Positions 40,199-50,137 of a stretch of 64,000 nt of DNA are shown one piece after another. Position 1 is the first letter of the stretch. Each line of letters opens with the position of its first letter. This stretch comes from Ruminococcus sp. UBA1394. GTDB taxonomy: Bacteria > Bacillota > Clostridia > Oscillospirales > Ruminococcaceae. The position numbers and the translations under genes were made by a program. The stretch lies in the NCBI GenBank assembly GCA_002305725.1, contig DBQM01000014.1:1-64000 (forward strand), written 5' to 3'. The notes under the pieces are model-generated. The model was given only the letters and a program-made list of their open reading frames with translations, was not told the origin of the DNA and did not search any database.

Positions 40199-41773
40199 TT
40201 ATCTCTTGAGGTTGATAAGTTCTTCAAGCATTGTATCAGAAACTGTGATAAGTCTTGAACAAGCCTGGAAACCTCTCTGTGTTGTAATCATATCTGCCAT
40301 TTCATGTGCAAGGTCTGTGTTTGATGTTTCAAGTGTTCCGCCGAGGATATCACCTGTTCCGTTTGTTCCGGCAACTGCCAGAATAGGTTCTCCGGAGTTC
40401 TGTGACTCAGCAAAATATGTATCACCAACCTGGCTCAGACCGGCAGGGTTTGCAAATGTTGCAAGGTCGATTCGGCCTATTTCCATCAGACCGAATGACG
40501 GATGTGTTGCAGAAATAATACCCTTGTCATCAATTGAAATTCCTGTAAGGTCTGCAACTGTCTGTTCTCCGCCCTCTGTACCGCCTGAAAGCAGGAAATT
40601 ACCCTGTGTAAGACCAAGGTTTGAAGAAGGTTCGCTTGCTGTCATATCAACTGTACCTGTCATGCTGTCCAGATTATAAGCCTTTATTGTATTAAGGTTC
40701 GGGTATGACAGTACAAATGAATCTGTTGAAGAACCATTATTCTTCATTACAACTGTTCCAGCCTGTTCCAGCTGACTTGCAGATATAGTAGCAGTATACT
40801 GACCAATACTAATTGTAAGATTATCATCAGCATCAAGAGTCATGCTCATGTTTGCTGTACCAGTACCGCTGAATTCATCACCAACAGACTTTACGCTGAA
40901 AAACTGTGAAAGATTATCCGGCAGAGTTACTGTTCCGGAATTGATTCCGAAATCAGGATTTGCAATTTCCGCACCTGTAAGCGGCTGTGAAAAAAATGCC
41001 GGGTCGCTCATTGTAATTGTGAAATCTCCGCCTGCGTGCTTTTTACCGCCGTTTGCAGCTGTAATTGCATTGTTCATCTCCTGGTTAAGTTCAGCAAGGC
41101 TTCCGAAAGTTTCATTTGAATTAAGCGTTACAACAATTGAAGAGCTTGTAATTGTAGCTGAAGCTTTCTGTCCAAGCGGAAGGCTTGAACTTGCGGCAAA
41201 AACGATATTTACATTACCGTATTCGTTTTCATTTGCTGCCTTAATTGTGTATGTGATACCGTTGATAGTATCATCAGACTGTGCTCTTGCGGCACTTTCA
41301 TAAGGAAGTGAAATCTTGATTTTGTCAGATGATGCCTCACGTCCTGTCGGGTCACCGGAAACACCGAGTACGAAGTTTCCGTTTACGTCAACAACGTTTC
41401 CCTCTGCGTCAATATCAAACATACCTGCTTTGGTATAGAAGATATTTCCGTCAGCGTCCATAACCTGAAGATATCCCTCGCCGGCAATAGCAACGTCAAG
41501 TGTATATCCGGTTGTGGACATAACTGACTGTGAATGATTTACGTCAACGCTTCCGAGCTTTGAACCGTAACCTATCTGTGTAGGATTTGTACCGCCGCTT
41601 GTAGGTGTTGCAGCTGATGCGGCTGAACTTGTCTGATAGTAAACATCTCTGAATGTTGCTCTTGAAGACTTGTATCCGTATGTACTTACGTTTGAAATGT
41701 TGTTACCGATTACGTCCATCTTTGACTGATGTGTAACCATACCTGCAACGCCTGAATATAATGATCTAACCAT
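40199..41773 (-). CDS. flgE: Flagellar hook protein FlgE
   Basis: 524 residues. N-terminal LYSGVAGMVTHQSKMDVIGNNISNVSTYGYKSSRATF and the C-terminal ETSNTDLAHEMADMITTQRGFQACSRLITVSDTMLEELINLKR (in pieces) are axial-family ends; the YTLDVAIAGEGYLQVMD block marks FlgE. The middle is Ser/Thr/Asn-rich and species-specific. It builds the hook; length is larger than the ~260-400 residues common in Firmicutes owing to extra outer domains. Two hairpins lie in the gap before it. Confidence 0.94.
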   Translation of the reverse strand: MVRSLYSGVAGMVTHQSKMDVIGNNISNVSTYGYKSSRATFRDVYYQTSSAASAATPTSGGTNPTQIGYGSKLGSVDVNHSQSVMSTTGYTLDVAIAGEGYLQVMDADGNIFYTKAGMFDIDAEGNVVDVNGNFVLGVSGDPTGREASSDKIKISLPYESAARAQSDDTINGITYTIKAANENEYGNVNIVFAASSSLPLGQKASATITSSSIVVTLNSNETFGSLAELNQEMNNAITAANGGKKHAGGDFTITMSDPAFFSQPLTGAEIANPDFGINSGTVTLPDNLSQFFSVKSVGDEFSGTGTANMSMTLDADDNLTISIGQYTATISASQLEQAGTVVMKNNGSSTDSFVLSYPNLNTIKAYNLDSMTGTVDMTASEPSSNLGLTQGNFLLSGGTEGGEQTVADLTGISIDDKGIISATHPSFGLMEIGRIDLATFANPAGLSQVGDTYFAESQNSGEPILAVAGTNGTGDILGGTLETSNTDLAHEMADMITTQRGFQACSRLITVSDTMLEELINLKR

Positions 41774-41808
41774 TTTTGTCCTCCTGTTTCAGAGGGACTG
41801 TAGGATGT

Positions 41809-41847
41809 GTGTGCCGTCAGTCGGTCGGGCACACGGAAAGCTTCCGT
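41809..41847 (-). promoter_or_regulatory. Structured leader segment upstream of flgE
   Basis: Two hairpins lie in the 86-bp gap between the TIGR02530 gene and flgE: GTGTGCC/GGCACAC (41809-41834) and ACGGAAA-g-CTTCCGT-type (41833-41847). Neither is followed by a T run. They may mark an mRNA processing point or regulate hook protein synthesis. Confidence 0.45.
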
Positions 41848-41859
41848 AAAGGTCCGGCT

Positions 41860-42249
41860 TTATATTACAACAGTCCCGTCAATATTTGTAAATACATTAC
41901 CGGTCATTTCGTCCCTGCTGACCGTTGTAATTACTGTGTTGTTCCTTACACTGACGATAAATGCGGCATTGTCAAGCAGTATAAGGGTATCATCAAGTCC
42001 CTTTTCTCCTGCAAGTTTTACTCCCTCATTCAATCTTTCAATGTTTTCGTCTGACAAATCAATGTTACGTTCCATAACACGATTCATAGCATGTCTTGAG
42101 AAATTCACACCCTGGGAACTGTCCAGCTTATCCTGAAGAATAGCCTTAAAACTTCGTGTTCCGACGGAATCAGCAACCTCCTGCGGAGATGTATGCGGAA
42201 TACCCGTTGTTATCGGCGTGGAAATTCTCTTTAAATCAATTTGATTCAT
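41860..42249 (-). CDS. TIGR02530 flagellar operon protein
   Basis: 129 residues. FKAILQDKLDSSQGVNFSRHAMNRVMERNIDLSDENIERLNEGVKLAGEKG in pieces, and DNAAFIVSVRNNTVITTVSRDEMTGNVFTNIDG, are the family pattern. These proteins sit between flgD and flgE in many Firmicutes; a role in hook assembly is assumed but not established. AAAGGAG lies 10 bases before the chosen ATG. Confidence 0.9.
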   Translation of the reverse strand: MNQIDLKRISTPITTGIPHTSPQEVADSVGTRSFKAILQDKLDSSQGVNFSRHAMNRVMERNIDLSDENIERLNEGVKLAGEKGLDDTLILLDNAAFIVSVRNNTVITTVSRDEMTGNVFTNIDGTVVI

Positions 42250-42291
42250 AGCTAACAGACTCCTTTCCATTAGATACGATTATAATTCAAA

Positions 42292-42792
42292 TCATCCGTC
42301 TGCTTTGGTTTCATTATTAACTTCGGAATTATCAGCATTATCTGAATTTTCATCCTTGCCTGCTGAAATCTGGGTAACCTTGTTCAGATCATAAGGCTTA
42401 CCGTCAATATAAATCTTGTACTCATCATCTTCAAGCGCTATTTTCTCTACAACGCCTGTAACGCTTCCGGTTGAGCCTCCGATCATGTTTTTGCCGATTG
42501 TCACTTCTTTTCCAAGCATCGACATTACATAATTCTGCTTTGAATACTGACAGAGATCCATCATTTCCTGCATTGTGGCAAACTGCGCCATCTGTGACAT
42601 ATACTCAGTATCATCTACCGGATTCATAAAATCCTGGTTTGTAAGCTGAGTTATCATCAGATTAAAAAAGTCGTTTACCGACAGATTACTGTCATCTTCG
42701 TCGCCGAATACAGCATTATATACCTTTCCGGTCGTTCCGCCGTTAAGCATTGATGTATAATTTCTGTCTGAGCTTACGCTGTCTACTGCCAT
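42292..42792 (-). CDS. flgD: Hook-cap scaffold protein FlgD
   Basis: 166 residues. LSVNDFFNLMITQLTNQDFMNPVDDTEYMSQMAQFATMQEM is the FlgD N-terminal signature; the C-terminal part is shorter than in proteobacteria, as is usual in Firmicutes. FlgD caps the growing hook and is exported. Between fliK and the TIGR02530 gene. Confidence 0.94.
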   Translation of the reverse strand: MAVDSVSSDRNYTSMLNGGTTGKVYNAVFGDEDDSNLSVNDFFNLMITQLTNQDFMNPVDDTEYMSQMAQFATMQEMMDLCQYSKQNYVMSMLGKEVTIGKNMIGGSTGSVTGVVEKIALEDDEYKIYIDGKPYDLNKVTQISAGKDENSDNADNSEVNNETKADG

Positions 42793-42805
42793 AAAATACT
42801 CCTTT

Positions 42806-44032
42806 CTAAATCAGGATATCAAGACCGCTTTTCTCAACTGATGCTGCTGCCTTCTGGTTAAAGGTTTCAGCGTCATCAACTTCTGAATAATCTGCATATC
42901 CGTGATTGTGATTATAAAACTGCTGATTTTGCTGATTTCCGCCCTGCTGCTGACCGTAATACTGCTCGAATGCAGGTGTCATAGCCATTACAGTTGATGT
43001 CATATCCGACGGATTTACAATTTCAACATTATGCTGACTGAGTGAACTTTGCAGTGAAGATAAATTACTGTTTAAAAGCTCAGCTGTCTTAATGTTTGAC
43101 GCCGTCATACTCATGAGCATTTTTCCGCCGTCATTCTGAACAAGCTTTACAATAATTTCTCCTAAACCCTCCGGTTTAAGCTTAACAGTAAATTCACTGT
43201 TGCCCTTTTTCAGATTTTCTTCAACTCCTTTAAGAAGCTGAGTTTCAGGTGCTTCAAATTCCTCTTTCATTTTTATGTCAGAAGAAATCTGATCAAATCT
43301 GATATCAAGTTCTGAGGCTTTTTCCTGGAGAATACCAATGTTCTCCGGCTCTTCTGCTGTTTCGGTTTTCTTTACTGACGGGATAGAGTCCATTGCATTC
43401 TGCATGGTCCTGTAAAAATCCATCAGCCCTTCGCTGTTTTCCTCAGAAGAATAAGCCTCTGCATTGCTCTGAAAAGCAGCATTGCCGCTTTTTGGTGTGA
43501 ATCCGACTATCTCAAGCTCTCCGCTTTCGATATACTTGTTCACAAAGTCATATGCGGTAGTTTTATTGCCGGCAAAGCTGTCGGTATTAACAGACATTTC
43601 CTTGTACAAGGTGCTGATAATTCCGCTGTTGTCCGGAATACTGTTTCCTGTCATGACAACGCCAAGCAGTCCGGAAAGCTGTACAGGGTCGGCAGAAATG
43701 ATATTTTCCGAAAAATCTGATATTTTAATATCATTATCGTTATCATTCAGACCGAAATTCAGTCCCGACATATATGTCTCATTCTGCGGTATAACCGGAT
43801 AATACTGCTGTTCATCAGACTGACCTTCAATAAGATTTTCAGTCAGAGCATTGATTATTCCCATATAATCAGCATTCTGCTCACCGCCTGTCTGTGTGCC
43901 GGCAACCATCATCTGAATAATATCAGCAAAAGATACTCCCGAGCCAATAAGCTGATTAAGCTGACCGGCAGAAAAACCATTTTGCTGCAGCATCTGGGTT
44001 CTCAGTGTCTGTTCAATCTGTGTCATATCCAT
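42806..44032 (-). CDS. fliK: Flagellar hook-length control protein FliK
   Basis: 408 residues. A long Gln/Asn/Glu-rich, poorly ordered N-terminal part and the C-terminal Flg_hook domain, FTVKLKPEGLGEIIVKLVQNDGGKMLMSMTASN in pieces, then a Gln/Asn-rich tail. FliK acts as a molecular ruler and with FlhB switches export to filament proteins. The ATG at 44032 has AAGGGGG upstream; the in-frame GTG at 44041 lies inside that site. Between fliJ and flgD as expected. Confidence 0.9.
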   Translation of the reverse strand: MDMTQIEQTLRTQMLQQNGFSAGQLNQLIGSGVSFADIIQMMVAGTQTGGEQNADYMGIINALTENLIEGQSDEQQYYPVIPQNETYMSGLNFGLNDNDNDIKISDFSENIISADPVQLSGLLGVVMTGNSIPDNSGIISTLYKEMSVNTDSFAGNKTTAYDFVNKYIESGELEIVGFTPKSGNAAFQSNAEAYSSEENSEGLMDFYRTMQNAMDSIPSVKKTETAEEPENIGILQEKASELDIRFDQISSDIKMKEEFEAPETQLLKGVEENLKKGNSEFTVKLKPEGLGEIIVKLVQNDGGKMLMSMTASNIKTAELLNSNLSSLQSSLSQHNVEIVNPSDMTSTVMAMTPAFEQYYGQQQGGNQQNQQFYNHNHGYADYSEVDDAETFNQKAAASVEKSGLDILI

Positions 44033-44063
44033 ATTTCTCACCCCCTTTCACTGGCGAGTCAAA

Positions 44064-44507
44064 TTACTCACCCGAAGTCATTTTAAATGATAAAAACTCC
44101 TCAATTGAAGTTTCATTTTCCTTTGCCTCAAGCCTGCGGTATTCTTCCCGCTGCTGTTCTTCAAGCTTGTCAAGTCCTGAAAGCTCCTGCGAAAGCTTGA
44201 CAACGTTTCTTCGCTGCTTTTCAATCTTCATTTCAGCAAGGTTGATCTGGTACCTCGTCTGCGTCTGTTCACGCTTGACGCCGTCCATCTGCATACTGTA
44301 AAACATAAGCTTTGCAGCGGTTGTCCCTTTTGAAACCTCTTCATTTGAATCGTGGCGCAGCTTATTCATTGTTTCATCAAGCTGATTCATTTTTTCTTCC
44401 AGAACGTTTTTTTCACGTCTGAGTCCCAGCAGAACATTTTTCTCAGATTCCAAAATCTGTTTCTTATAATCACGCATTTTCTGCATGGAAAAAACAAATT
44501 TTTTCAT
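44064..44507 (-). CDS. fliJ: Flagellar export protein FliJ
   Basis: 147 residues, almost wholly coiled coil (FVFSMQKMRDYKKQILESEKNVL, KLSQELSGLDKLEEQQREEYRRLEA). Size, charge and position after fliI identify it. FliJ is the central stalk of the FliI ATPase ring and escorts chaperones. Confidence 0.88.
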   Translation of the reverse strand: MKKFVFSMQKMRDYKKQILESEKNVLLGLRREKNVLEEKMNQLDETMNKLRHDSNEEVSKGTTAAKLMFYSMQMDGVKREQTQTRYQINLAEMKIEKQRRNVVKLSQELSGLDKLEEQQREEYRRLEAKENETSIEEFLSFKMTSGE

Positions 44508-44524
44508 ATCTGACCTCCATATAA

Positions 44525-45844
44525 TCAGGCAAGAATCTCACTTATCATTCTGACTGTATCGTCAAAATCCACCTTAACATCAACAGGCTGCTGGAGAAAT
44601 TCATTTACTGCCGGCATACGGTCAATAGCCTCGTCAAGCTCAGGATTGCTGCCGGTTTTGTATGCGCCGATAGAAATAAGGTCGGCATTTTCCTGGTACA
44701 AAGACATTATTTTCCTTATTTTAGAGGCATTCGCCTTATGCTCGGGAGATGCAATTCCGGACATAAGTCTGCTGATACTTGCAGTTACGTCAATTGCCGG
44801 ATAGTGATTTTTCATGGCAATTTTTCTTGAAAGCATTATATGACCGTCAATAATACCTCTTACTGTATCTGAAACCGGCTCATTGGAGTCATCACCCTCA
44901 ACAAGCACGGTAAAAATACCTGTAATCGAACCTTTGCGGAAATTTCCGCAGCGTTCAAGAAGTTTTGGAAGTGAAGCATAAATTGACGGAGTATATCCTC
45001 TCGCAACAGGCGGCTCACCGATGCTCAGTCCTATTTCACGCTCTGCCATACAGTAACGTGTAAGGGAATCCATCATTATAAGCACATCTTTGCCCTGGTC
45101 CTTGAAATATTCAGCAATGGTCGTTGCCGTAAGACAGCACTTTGAACGCATAAGCGCCGGCTGATCAGACGTTGCAACAACAAGGACTGAACGTTTCAGA
45201 CCCTCAGGTCCGAGGTCACGGTCAATAAACTCCATAACCTCTCGCCCACGCTCACCGACAAGTGCGATAACATTCACATCAGCCTTGATATTTCTGGCAA
45301 TCATACCCATAAGTGTACTTTTACCAACGCCGCTTCCGGCAAAAATGCCCATTCTCTGCCCTTTGCCGATAGTCAGCATTCCGTCGATAGCCTTAACGCC
45401 AAATTCAAGGGGCTGAGTTATCGGCGGTCTGTCAAGAGGATTTGAACGGTTGCCGTTTATGCTGTAAAGCATTCCCTCCGGAATTTCACCTTTGCCGTCT
45501 ATCGGATTGCCAAGTGCATCAACAGCACGTCCGATAAGACCGTCACTTACATTGATTCTTAGCTTTTCACCGGTATTCTCAACAAAGCTGCCATAACCGA
45601 TACCATCCATGTCGGAATAAGGCATGAGCATTACCTTATTATCCTTGAATCCAACGACCTCAGCCACAGCATTTTTCTTATTAAACCCGGCTGAGATTTT
45701 GCAGACATCGCCGATATTACAGCTTATGCCGGACGCCTCAACAGTCATTCCGACAATCTGCTCAATTTTGCCGTACGTTTTGAAAAAGGAGTTATTGCGG
45801 ATATTCCGGCAAAGCTCAGTCTGGTCAAGTAAGTTCTTCATCAT
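44525..45844 (-). CDS. fliI: Flagellar export ATPase FliI
   Basis: 439 residues, related to the F1 beta subunit. Walker A is GIFAGSGVGKSTLMG, the Walker B region DVLIMMDSLTRYCMAEREIGLSIGEPPVARGYTPS in pieces is the FliI signature, and RMPAVNEFLQQ ends the C-domain. It powers or primes export at the membrane base. It overlaps fliH by 20 bp; AAGGG precedes two adjacent ATGs, and I mark the first. Confidence 0.95.
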   Translation of the reverse strand: MMKNLLDQTELCRNIRNNSFFKTYGKIEQIVGMTVEASGISCNIGDVCKISAGFNKKNAVAEVVGFKDNKVMLMPYSDMDGIGYGSFVENTGEKLRINVSDGLIGRAVDALGNPIDGKGEIPEGMLYSINGNRSNPLDRPPITQPLEFGVKAIDGMLTIGKGQRMGIFAGSGVGKSTLMGMIARNIKADVNVIALVGERGREVMEFIDRDLGPEGLKRSVLVVATSDQPALMRSKCCLTATTIAEYFKDQGKDVLIMMDSLTRYCMAEREIGLSIGEPPVARGYTPSIYASLPKLLERCGNFRKGSITGIFTVLVEGDDSNEPVSDTVRGIIDGHIMLSRKIAMKNHYPAIDVTASISRLMSGIASPEHKANASKIRKIMSLYQENADLISIGAYKTGSNPELDEAIDRMPAVNEFLQQPVDVKVDFDDTVRMISEILA

Positions 45845-46643
45845 TGCCACCCTTATCCTGCCTGCTTATAAATTCTTTAAGGTTTTCAAGCTGCTGCGAA
45901 ACTGTTGCAACAACATAACCGTCAGAAGTGTTAAGTACGCAGGTATCATCAGGAACATTTTCATTTATAGTAATTTCTGCATTAATGCCAATGTCAGAGA
46001 GTTCCTGTTCAAGAGAATCTGCATAGCCGGAAAGTTTTTCTGAAACTTCCGCCTTTATCCATGATGCATCTCTGACTTTTTTTATGGCATTTTTAAGCAG
46101 AGTATACATTGTCATGTCATCATCCTGAATCTTCTGATAGATTATTTTTTCAGCCATTTCTGACGCAACATACTTTAGCTGCTTTTCATATTCTTCAAAA
46201 TATTCAGTTTCATCATGTTTCATCTGCTCAATGCTGTGGGAGATGTAATGAGCGAGGTTTTCCAGGAGTTCGGTCTTATCAGCAATTCCCTTTTTCAGAC
46301 CTTCCTCATACGCATTCTTTTTTATAAGCTCTGCGGCAGAATTTGCCTCATCAAGTATCTGGCGTCTGCTTACATTCGCATCATCAACCATCTGCTGTGC
46401 CTCTTTTCTGGCTTTATTCAGCATGACGTCACGCTCATGGGCAGCGCTCAGTTTTTTCTTGCCGAGTTCACCGGCAAGCTCTTCACGCATCTGGTCTTTT
46501 ATATTTTCATAGACTTCTTCTGTCAGAATTGTCGGTTCAGCGGTTTCTTCTTCCGTTACCAGTTCCTGTTTAAATTCAATATCAGGTATTCTGACAACCC
46601 TGTCACTTTTAATTATATTACTGGGCTTAAAGACTTTACGCAA
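45825..46643 (-). CDS. fliH: FliI regulator FliH
   Basis: 272 residues. A Glu/Lys/Ala-rich helical protein (KKLSAAHERDVMLNKARKEAQQMVDDANVSRRQILDEA) with a V-ATPase E-like C-terminal domain (EISE..., TCVLNTSDGYVVATVSQQLENL). FliH dimers hold FliI at the C-ring. Its start is a TTG overlapping the fliG end, with AGAGG 9 bases upstream. Order fliG-fliH-fliI is standard. Confidence 0.88.
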   Translation of the reverse strand: MRKVFKPSNIIKSDRVVRIPDIEFKQELVTEEETAEPTILTEEVYENIKDQMREELAGELGKKKLSAAHERDVMLNKARKEAQQMVDDANVSRRQILDEANSAAELIKKNAYEEGLKKGIADKTELLENLAHYISHSIEQMKHDETEYFEEYEKQLKYVASEMAEKIIYQKIQDDDMTMYTLLKNAIKKVRDASWIKAEVSEKLSGYADSLEQELSDIGINAEITINENVPDDTCVLNTSDGYVVATVSQQLENLKEFISRQDKGGNDEELT

Positions 46644-47667
46644 TTATCTCATCCTCTCCGCCCTTGGAAATAACAATATCACCGGATTCCTCAAGCTGTC
46701 TGATAACAGCAACAATTTTCTGCTGTGCCTCTTCAACATCACGCATACGGACATTGTGCAGATACTGCATATCTGTTGTAATAGTTTCACGCTGTCGCTG
46801 CGACATATTGTTGAGAATAACATTTGTAACTTCCTCTGATGCTGCTTTGAGTGCAACAGTAAGATCCTTGGTATCCACCTCTCTGATAAATGTCTGTATT
46901 TCCATATTATCAAGGTAGATAATATCTTCAAATACAAACATAAGCTTTTTGATATCTTCTGCGAGTTCCGGATCGTCCTCGGAAAGTTCTTCAAATATGT
47001 ATTTCTCAGTTTTTCTGTCAACTCTGTTCATGATCTCAGCAATGTAATTAATGCCGCCCATTTCCATAACATCGACAGATGTAACAGCTGAAAGCTTCTT
47101 ATTCAGCACACCCTCAACAATGCCAATTATTTCCGGTGATGCTCTGTCAAGGTTTGATATTCTCTTGATAACATCAAGCTGAATCTCACGGGGAAGCTCT
47201 GAAATAATAGCTGACGCCTGGTCTGCTCTTGCATATGAAAGAACAATTGCAATTGTCTGCGGATGTTCATTCTGCAAAAGCATCTGCAGGTTTTTATAGT
47301 CAACCTTTCTTACCTTTTCAAAAGCTCTTACCTTGCCGGATTTTGTAATCTGCTCCATGAGGTAAGCGGCACGCTGTGCGCCGAAAGCTTTGTCAAGGAC
47401 TTCCTTGGCATATGCTTCTCCGCCCTCAGTTATTATATTCTGAGTGATGCACATATCATAGAAATCTTCAATGATACCCTTCATATCTTCAGAAGAAAGC
47501 AGATCAATTTTAGAGATTTCACTGGTAATTTCTTCGATTTCGTCATCTCTCAGATATTTATATACTTCCGAAGCACTGTCAGCTCCGAGCGCAATCATAA
47601 TTGCCGCAACCTTAGTTGCCGATGTTATTTTAGGAGCCTGCTGCTGCTTTGTAGAAGTATTTGCCAT
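46636..47667 (-). CDS. fliG: Flagellar motor switch protein FliG
   Basis: 343 residues, three armadillo-like domains. ATKVAAIMIALGADSAS starts the N-domain that joins FliF; NEHPQTIAIVLSYA is the EHPQ patch contacting FliM; the C-terminal EDIIYLDNMEIQTFIREVDTKDLTVALK contains the charged ridge that meets MotA. Complete and typical. Start codon overlaps the fliF stop by one base. Confidence 0.96.
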   Translation of the reverse strand: MANTSTKQQQAPKITSATKVAAIMIALGADSASEVYKYLRDDEIEEITSEISKIDLLSSEDMKGIIEDFYDMCITQNIITEGGEAYAKEVLDKAFGAQRAAYLMEQITKSGKVRAFEKVRKVDYKNLQMLLQNEHPQTIAIVLSYARADQASAIISELPREIQLDVIKRISNLDRASPEIIGIVEGVLNKKLSAVTSVDVMEMGGINYIAEIMNRVDRKTEKYIFEELSEDDPELAEDIKKLMFVFEDIIYLDNMEIQTFIREVDTKDLTVALKAASEEVTNVILNNMSQRQRETITTDMQYLHNVRMRDVEEAQQKIVAVIRQLEESGDIVISKGGEDEIIA

Positions 47668-49280
47668 TATTCATCACGCTCCTTAAGCATAGAGCGAATA
47701 AGTGCAGCTGCGATTTCAGGATTATTCTTGGCAAATTCCCTGACTTCAATTTCTGCTGCTTTTTCAGTCTTTGAATGCTCCTCAGCAGCTTCTGCAAGGG
47801 ATTTCTTATTGTTCTCCTCAATAGTTTCCTGAAGAGTCTGAATTGCTGCATCGCTTTCTTCCTGCTGCTTCTTCATCTTCTTCTTCATGCTCTTAACTAT
47901 CATAAGAATTACAATAAGTATTACTATCAGAAGGACAAGTCCGCAAAGACCGATTAAGATTATAAGCTTCTTGTAATCGACAACCGGATTTGAATCCGAA
48001 GAATCGGAATCCGGATTAATTGACTTTCCGAGCTCACGGCAGAATACCGAGATCTTGTCCTCATTTATATTAGTTGCGTTTTTAACAAGCTGTATAACGC
48101 CGTTTCTTTCATCTCTTGAAAGATAACCTGTATCATTGGTAACAACTACTGAAATAGATGCATCCTTTACAACGCCCTGTGACTTTTCAGTCTGAGTCAG
48201 GACATAACCCGGATCTATCCATTCAATATCATGCTCATAGTCAACGGTATTATCGCTGTTGAGAACCGGTTCTGTACCGTTCTGATAGTTAGGAAGATCA
48301 TCATTCTGTTCTTCGCCGACTACTCCGCCTTCATCAACAGGCGTTTCATTTGTACCATAAGCAATATGTTCTTTTCCCTTGACAGTTTCATTGTTTTCGT
48401 CCGCAATAAGTTCCTTGCGTTCTTCAATAATCTTGTCATAGTCAAGCTCAACAATTGCAACAGCGTCTACGCCGTCAGGATATATATTGGCAAGGATTTC
48501 CTTGGCATTGGCCTCATACAGATTTTTAAATGTATTGGCCCATTCCATTTTTGTTTCCATGTCAATATCAGGATTTTTCTCTTCTTCAGCTTCTTCCGCT
48601 GAAAGCAATTCCTGACCTGTCTGGGCATTTATTACAGTTACATCCTCCGGATCCATTTTCTGCGCACTGTATGCAACAAGCTTCTTTACAGCTGATACAT
48701 TTTCCGGTGTAAAGCCTGCGCTGTTTTCAAGAGTAAGGGTAACACTTGCCGAAGCCTTTTCATCACCGTCATCGTCCCAGGCATACTTGCTTTCCTTAGG
48801 AACATTAATTGTAACGATTGCGCCTTTTACGCCGTCGATTCGTTTAAGAGTTGTCTGAAGTCTGTCCTGCAGCTGGAATATCAGAGTCTGCTGCTTTTCA
48901 AATTCCGTCATGGTCATGCTCAGATTGTCAAAGAATGTACCATAGGACGGTGCAGACTGCGGGTAGCCCAGTTCCGCCATTTCAAAAACAAGAGTATCCC
49001 ATTCGGATTTTTTAACTTCAATTTCTCCGTCAGAATTTATTTTTGTTTCAACGCCCTTATTCTGCAGTTCAAGGTAAACCTCTGTGGACTCCTCCTGCGA
49101 CATATCCGGGAAGAGAACAATCCAGTCAGACGATGACTTTTTATTTAGGAAAACCGTTAATACAACAGAGCCTATCAGAACAACAGCCAGGGCAACACAT
49201 ATAACAATTTTAACAACTTTTGTAAGGCCGCCCCATAAGGTCTTCAGCTTTTCAAAAACCGATTTGAATTTTTCTTTCAT
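47667..49280 (-). CDS. fliF: Flagellar MS-ring protein FliF
   Basis: 537 residues. Two membrane helices (about residues 24-45 and 445-470) enclose ring-building domains; YPQSAPSYGTFFDNLSMTMTEFEKQQ and RLQTTLKRIDGVKGAIVTINVPKES are the YscJ/FliF blocks. The C-terminus (FAKNNPEIAAALIRSMLKE) is the FliG-binding tail. It forms the MS-ring housing the export gate. Confidence 0.95.
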   Translation of the reverse strand: MKEKFKSVFEKLKTLWGGLTKVVKIVICVALAVVLIGSVVLTVFLNKKSSSDWIVLFPDMSQEESTEVYLELQNKGVETKINSDGEIEVKKSEWDTLVFEMAELGYPQSAPSYGTFFDNLSMTMTEFEKQQTLIFQLQDRLQTTLKRIDGVKGAIVTINVPKESKYAWDDDGDEKASASVTLTLENSAGFTPENVSAVKKLVAYSAQKMDPEDVTVINAQTGQELLSAEEAEEEKNPDIDMETKMEWANTFKNLYEANAKEILANIYPDGVDAVAIVELDYDKIIEERKELIADENNETVKGKEHIAYGTNETPVDEGGVVGEEQNDDLPNYQNGTEPVLNSDNTVDYEHDIEWIDPGYVLTQTEKSQGVVKDASISVVVTNDTGYLSRDERNGVIQLVKNATNINEDKISVFCRELGKSINPDSDSSDSNPVVDYKKLIILIGLCGLVLLIVILIVILMIVKSMKKKMKKQQEESDAAIQTLQETIEENNKKSLAEAAEEHSKTEKAAEIEVREFAKNNPEIAAALIRSMLKERDE

Positions 49281-49324
49281 TAAAAAACCAAACTTCCTTT
49301 TTTATATGTATTTTTTTTAAGGTA

Positions 49325-49630
49325 TTATACCTGCATAGACATAATTTCTTTATACGCATTTACAGCTCTTGTTGTAAGCTGGACTGTCATTTCAATGGCA
49401 GTAGAAGCCTTTGCTGAGTCAAGCATTGCAGTTTCAATGTCGCTGGACGCACCGGTAGAAAGGTCATATGCACTCTGGAGTGACTGCATTTCAAGATCCT
49501 TTACGTTCTGGATCTTCTGCTTTAAAATATCTCCGAATGATCCTTCAGATTCTTCATTTTTTGCTGCCAATGTATCTGTTTTGCCGATTTCTTCCAAAGA
49601 AGGCATAGATGTCAGCGGTACAATAAACAT
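49325..49630 (-). CDS. fliE: Flagellar MS-ring/rod junction protein FliE
   Basis: 101 residues. FGDILKQKIQNVKDLEMQSLQSAYDLSTGASSDIETAMLDSAKASTAIEMTVQLTTRAVNAYKEIMSMQV in pieces is a full FliE. It links the MS-ring to the rod. GGAG lies 8 bases before the chosen ATG; an in-frame GTG at 49639 falls inside that spacing. Confidence 0.93.
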   Translation of the reverse strand: MFIVPLTSMPSLEEIGKTDTLAAKNEESEGSFGDILKQKIQNVKDLEMQSLQSAYDLSTGASSDIETAMLDSAKASTAIEMTVQLTTRAVNAYKEIMSMQV

Positions 49631-49673
49631 AATAAACACTCCGTTTCATTAATTTCATGCAATAGTATTTCCG

Positions 49674-50102
49674 TTACTGATTTTTACCGATTTCAAGCGC
49701 CTTTGACGCCATTGCCTTTACAACTGAAAGCGCACTTACATTAGCCTCGTAAACTCTTGATGCTTCCATGAGGTCAACCTGTTCCTCGGTATTGTTTACA
49801 TTCGGATAGTAAACATAGCCTTCCTCGTCTGCATCGGGATTATCAGGGTCATAAACCGGATTGAAATCCTCCTGACTTTCAACAACCTGCGTAACTCTTA
49901 CTCCTCCGCCGATTACAGTACTCAGAGTTTCATCAAAAGTCTGGGGTTTAGTCTGAAAGATTACCTGTTTTCTTCTGTATGGTTCTCCGCTTGCTGTTCT
50001 TGTTGTAGTCTGATTGGCGATATTCTGAGTAATAATATTTGTTCTGAATCTCTCGGCAGTCAGTGCAGAACCTATTATATTGATTGAATTTAAAAATGCC
50101 AT
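49674..50102 (-). CDS. flgC: Flagellar proximal rod protein FlgC
   Basis: 142 residues. Axial N-terminus (SINIIGSALTAERFRTNIITQNIANQTT) and C-terminal VDLMEASRVYEANVSALSVVKAMASKALEIGK are FlgC-typical. Rod subunit exported by the T3SS. It lies between flgB and fliE; AAAGGA is 11 bases before the ATG. Confidence 0.93.
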   Translation of the reverse strand: MAFLNSINIIGSALTAERFRTNIITQNIANQTTTRTASGEPYRRKQVIFQTKPQTFDETLSTVIGGGVRVTQVVESQEDFNPVYDPDNPDADEEGYVYYPNVNNTEEQVDLMEASRVYEANVSALSVVKAMASKALEIGKNQ

Positions 50103-50137
50103 TTTAAACACTGTCCTTTCATTGAATCAGAAAAGTT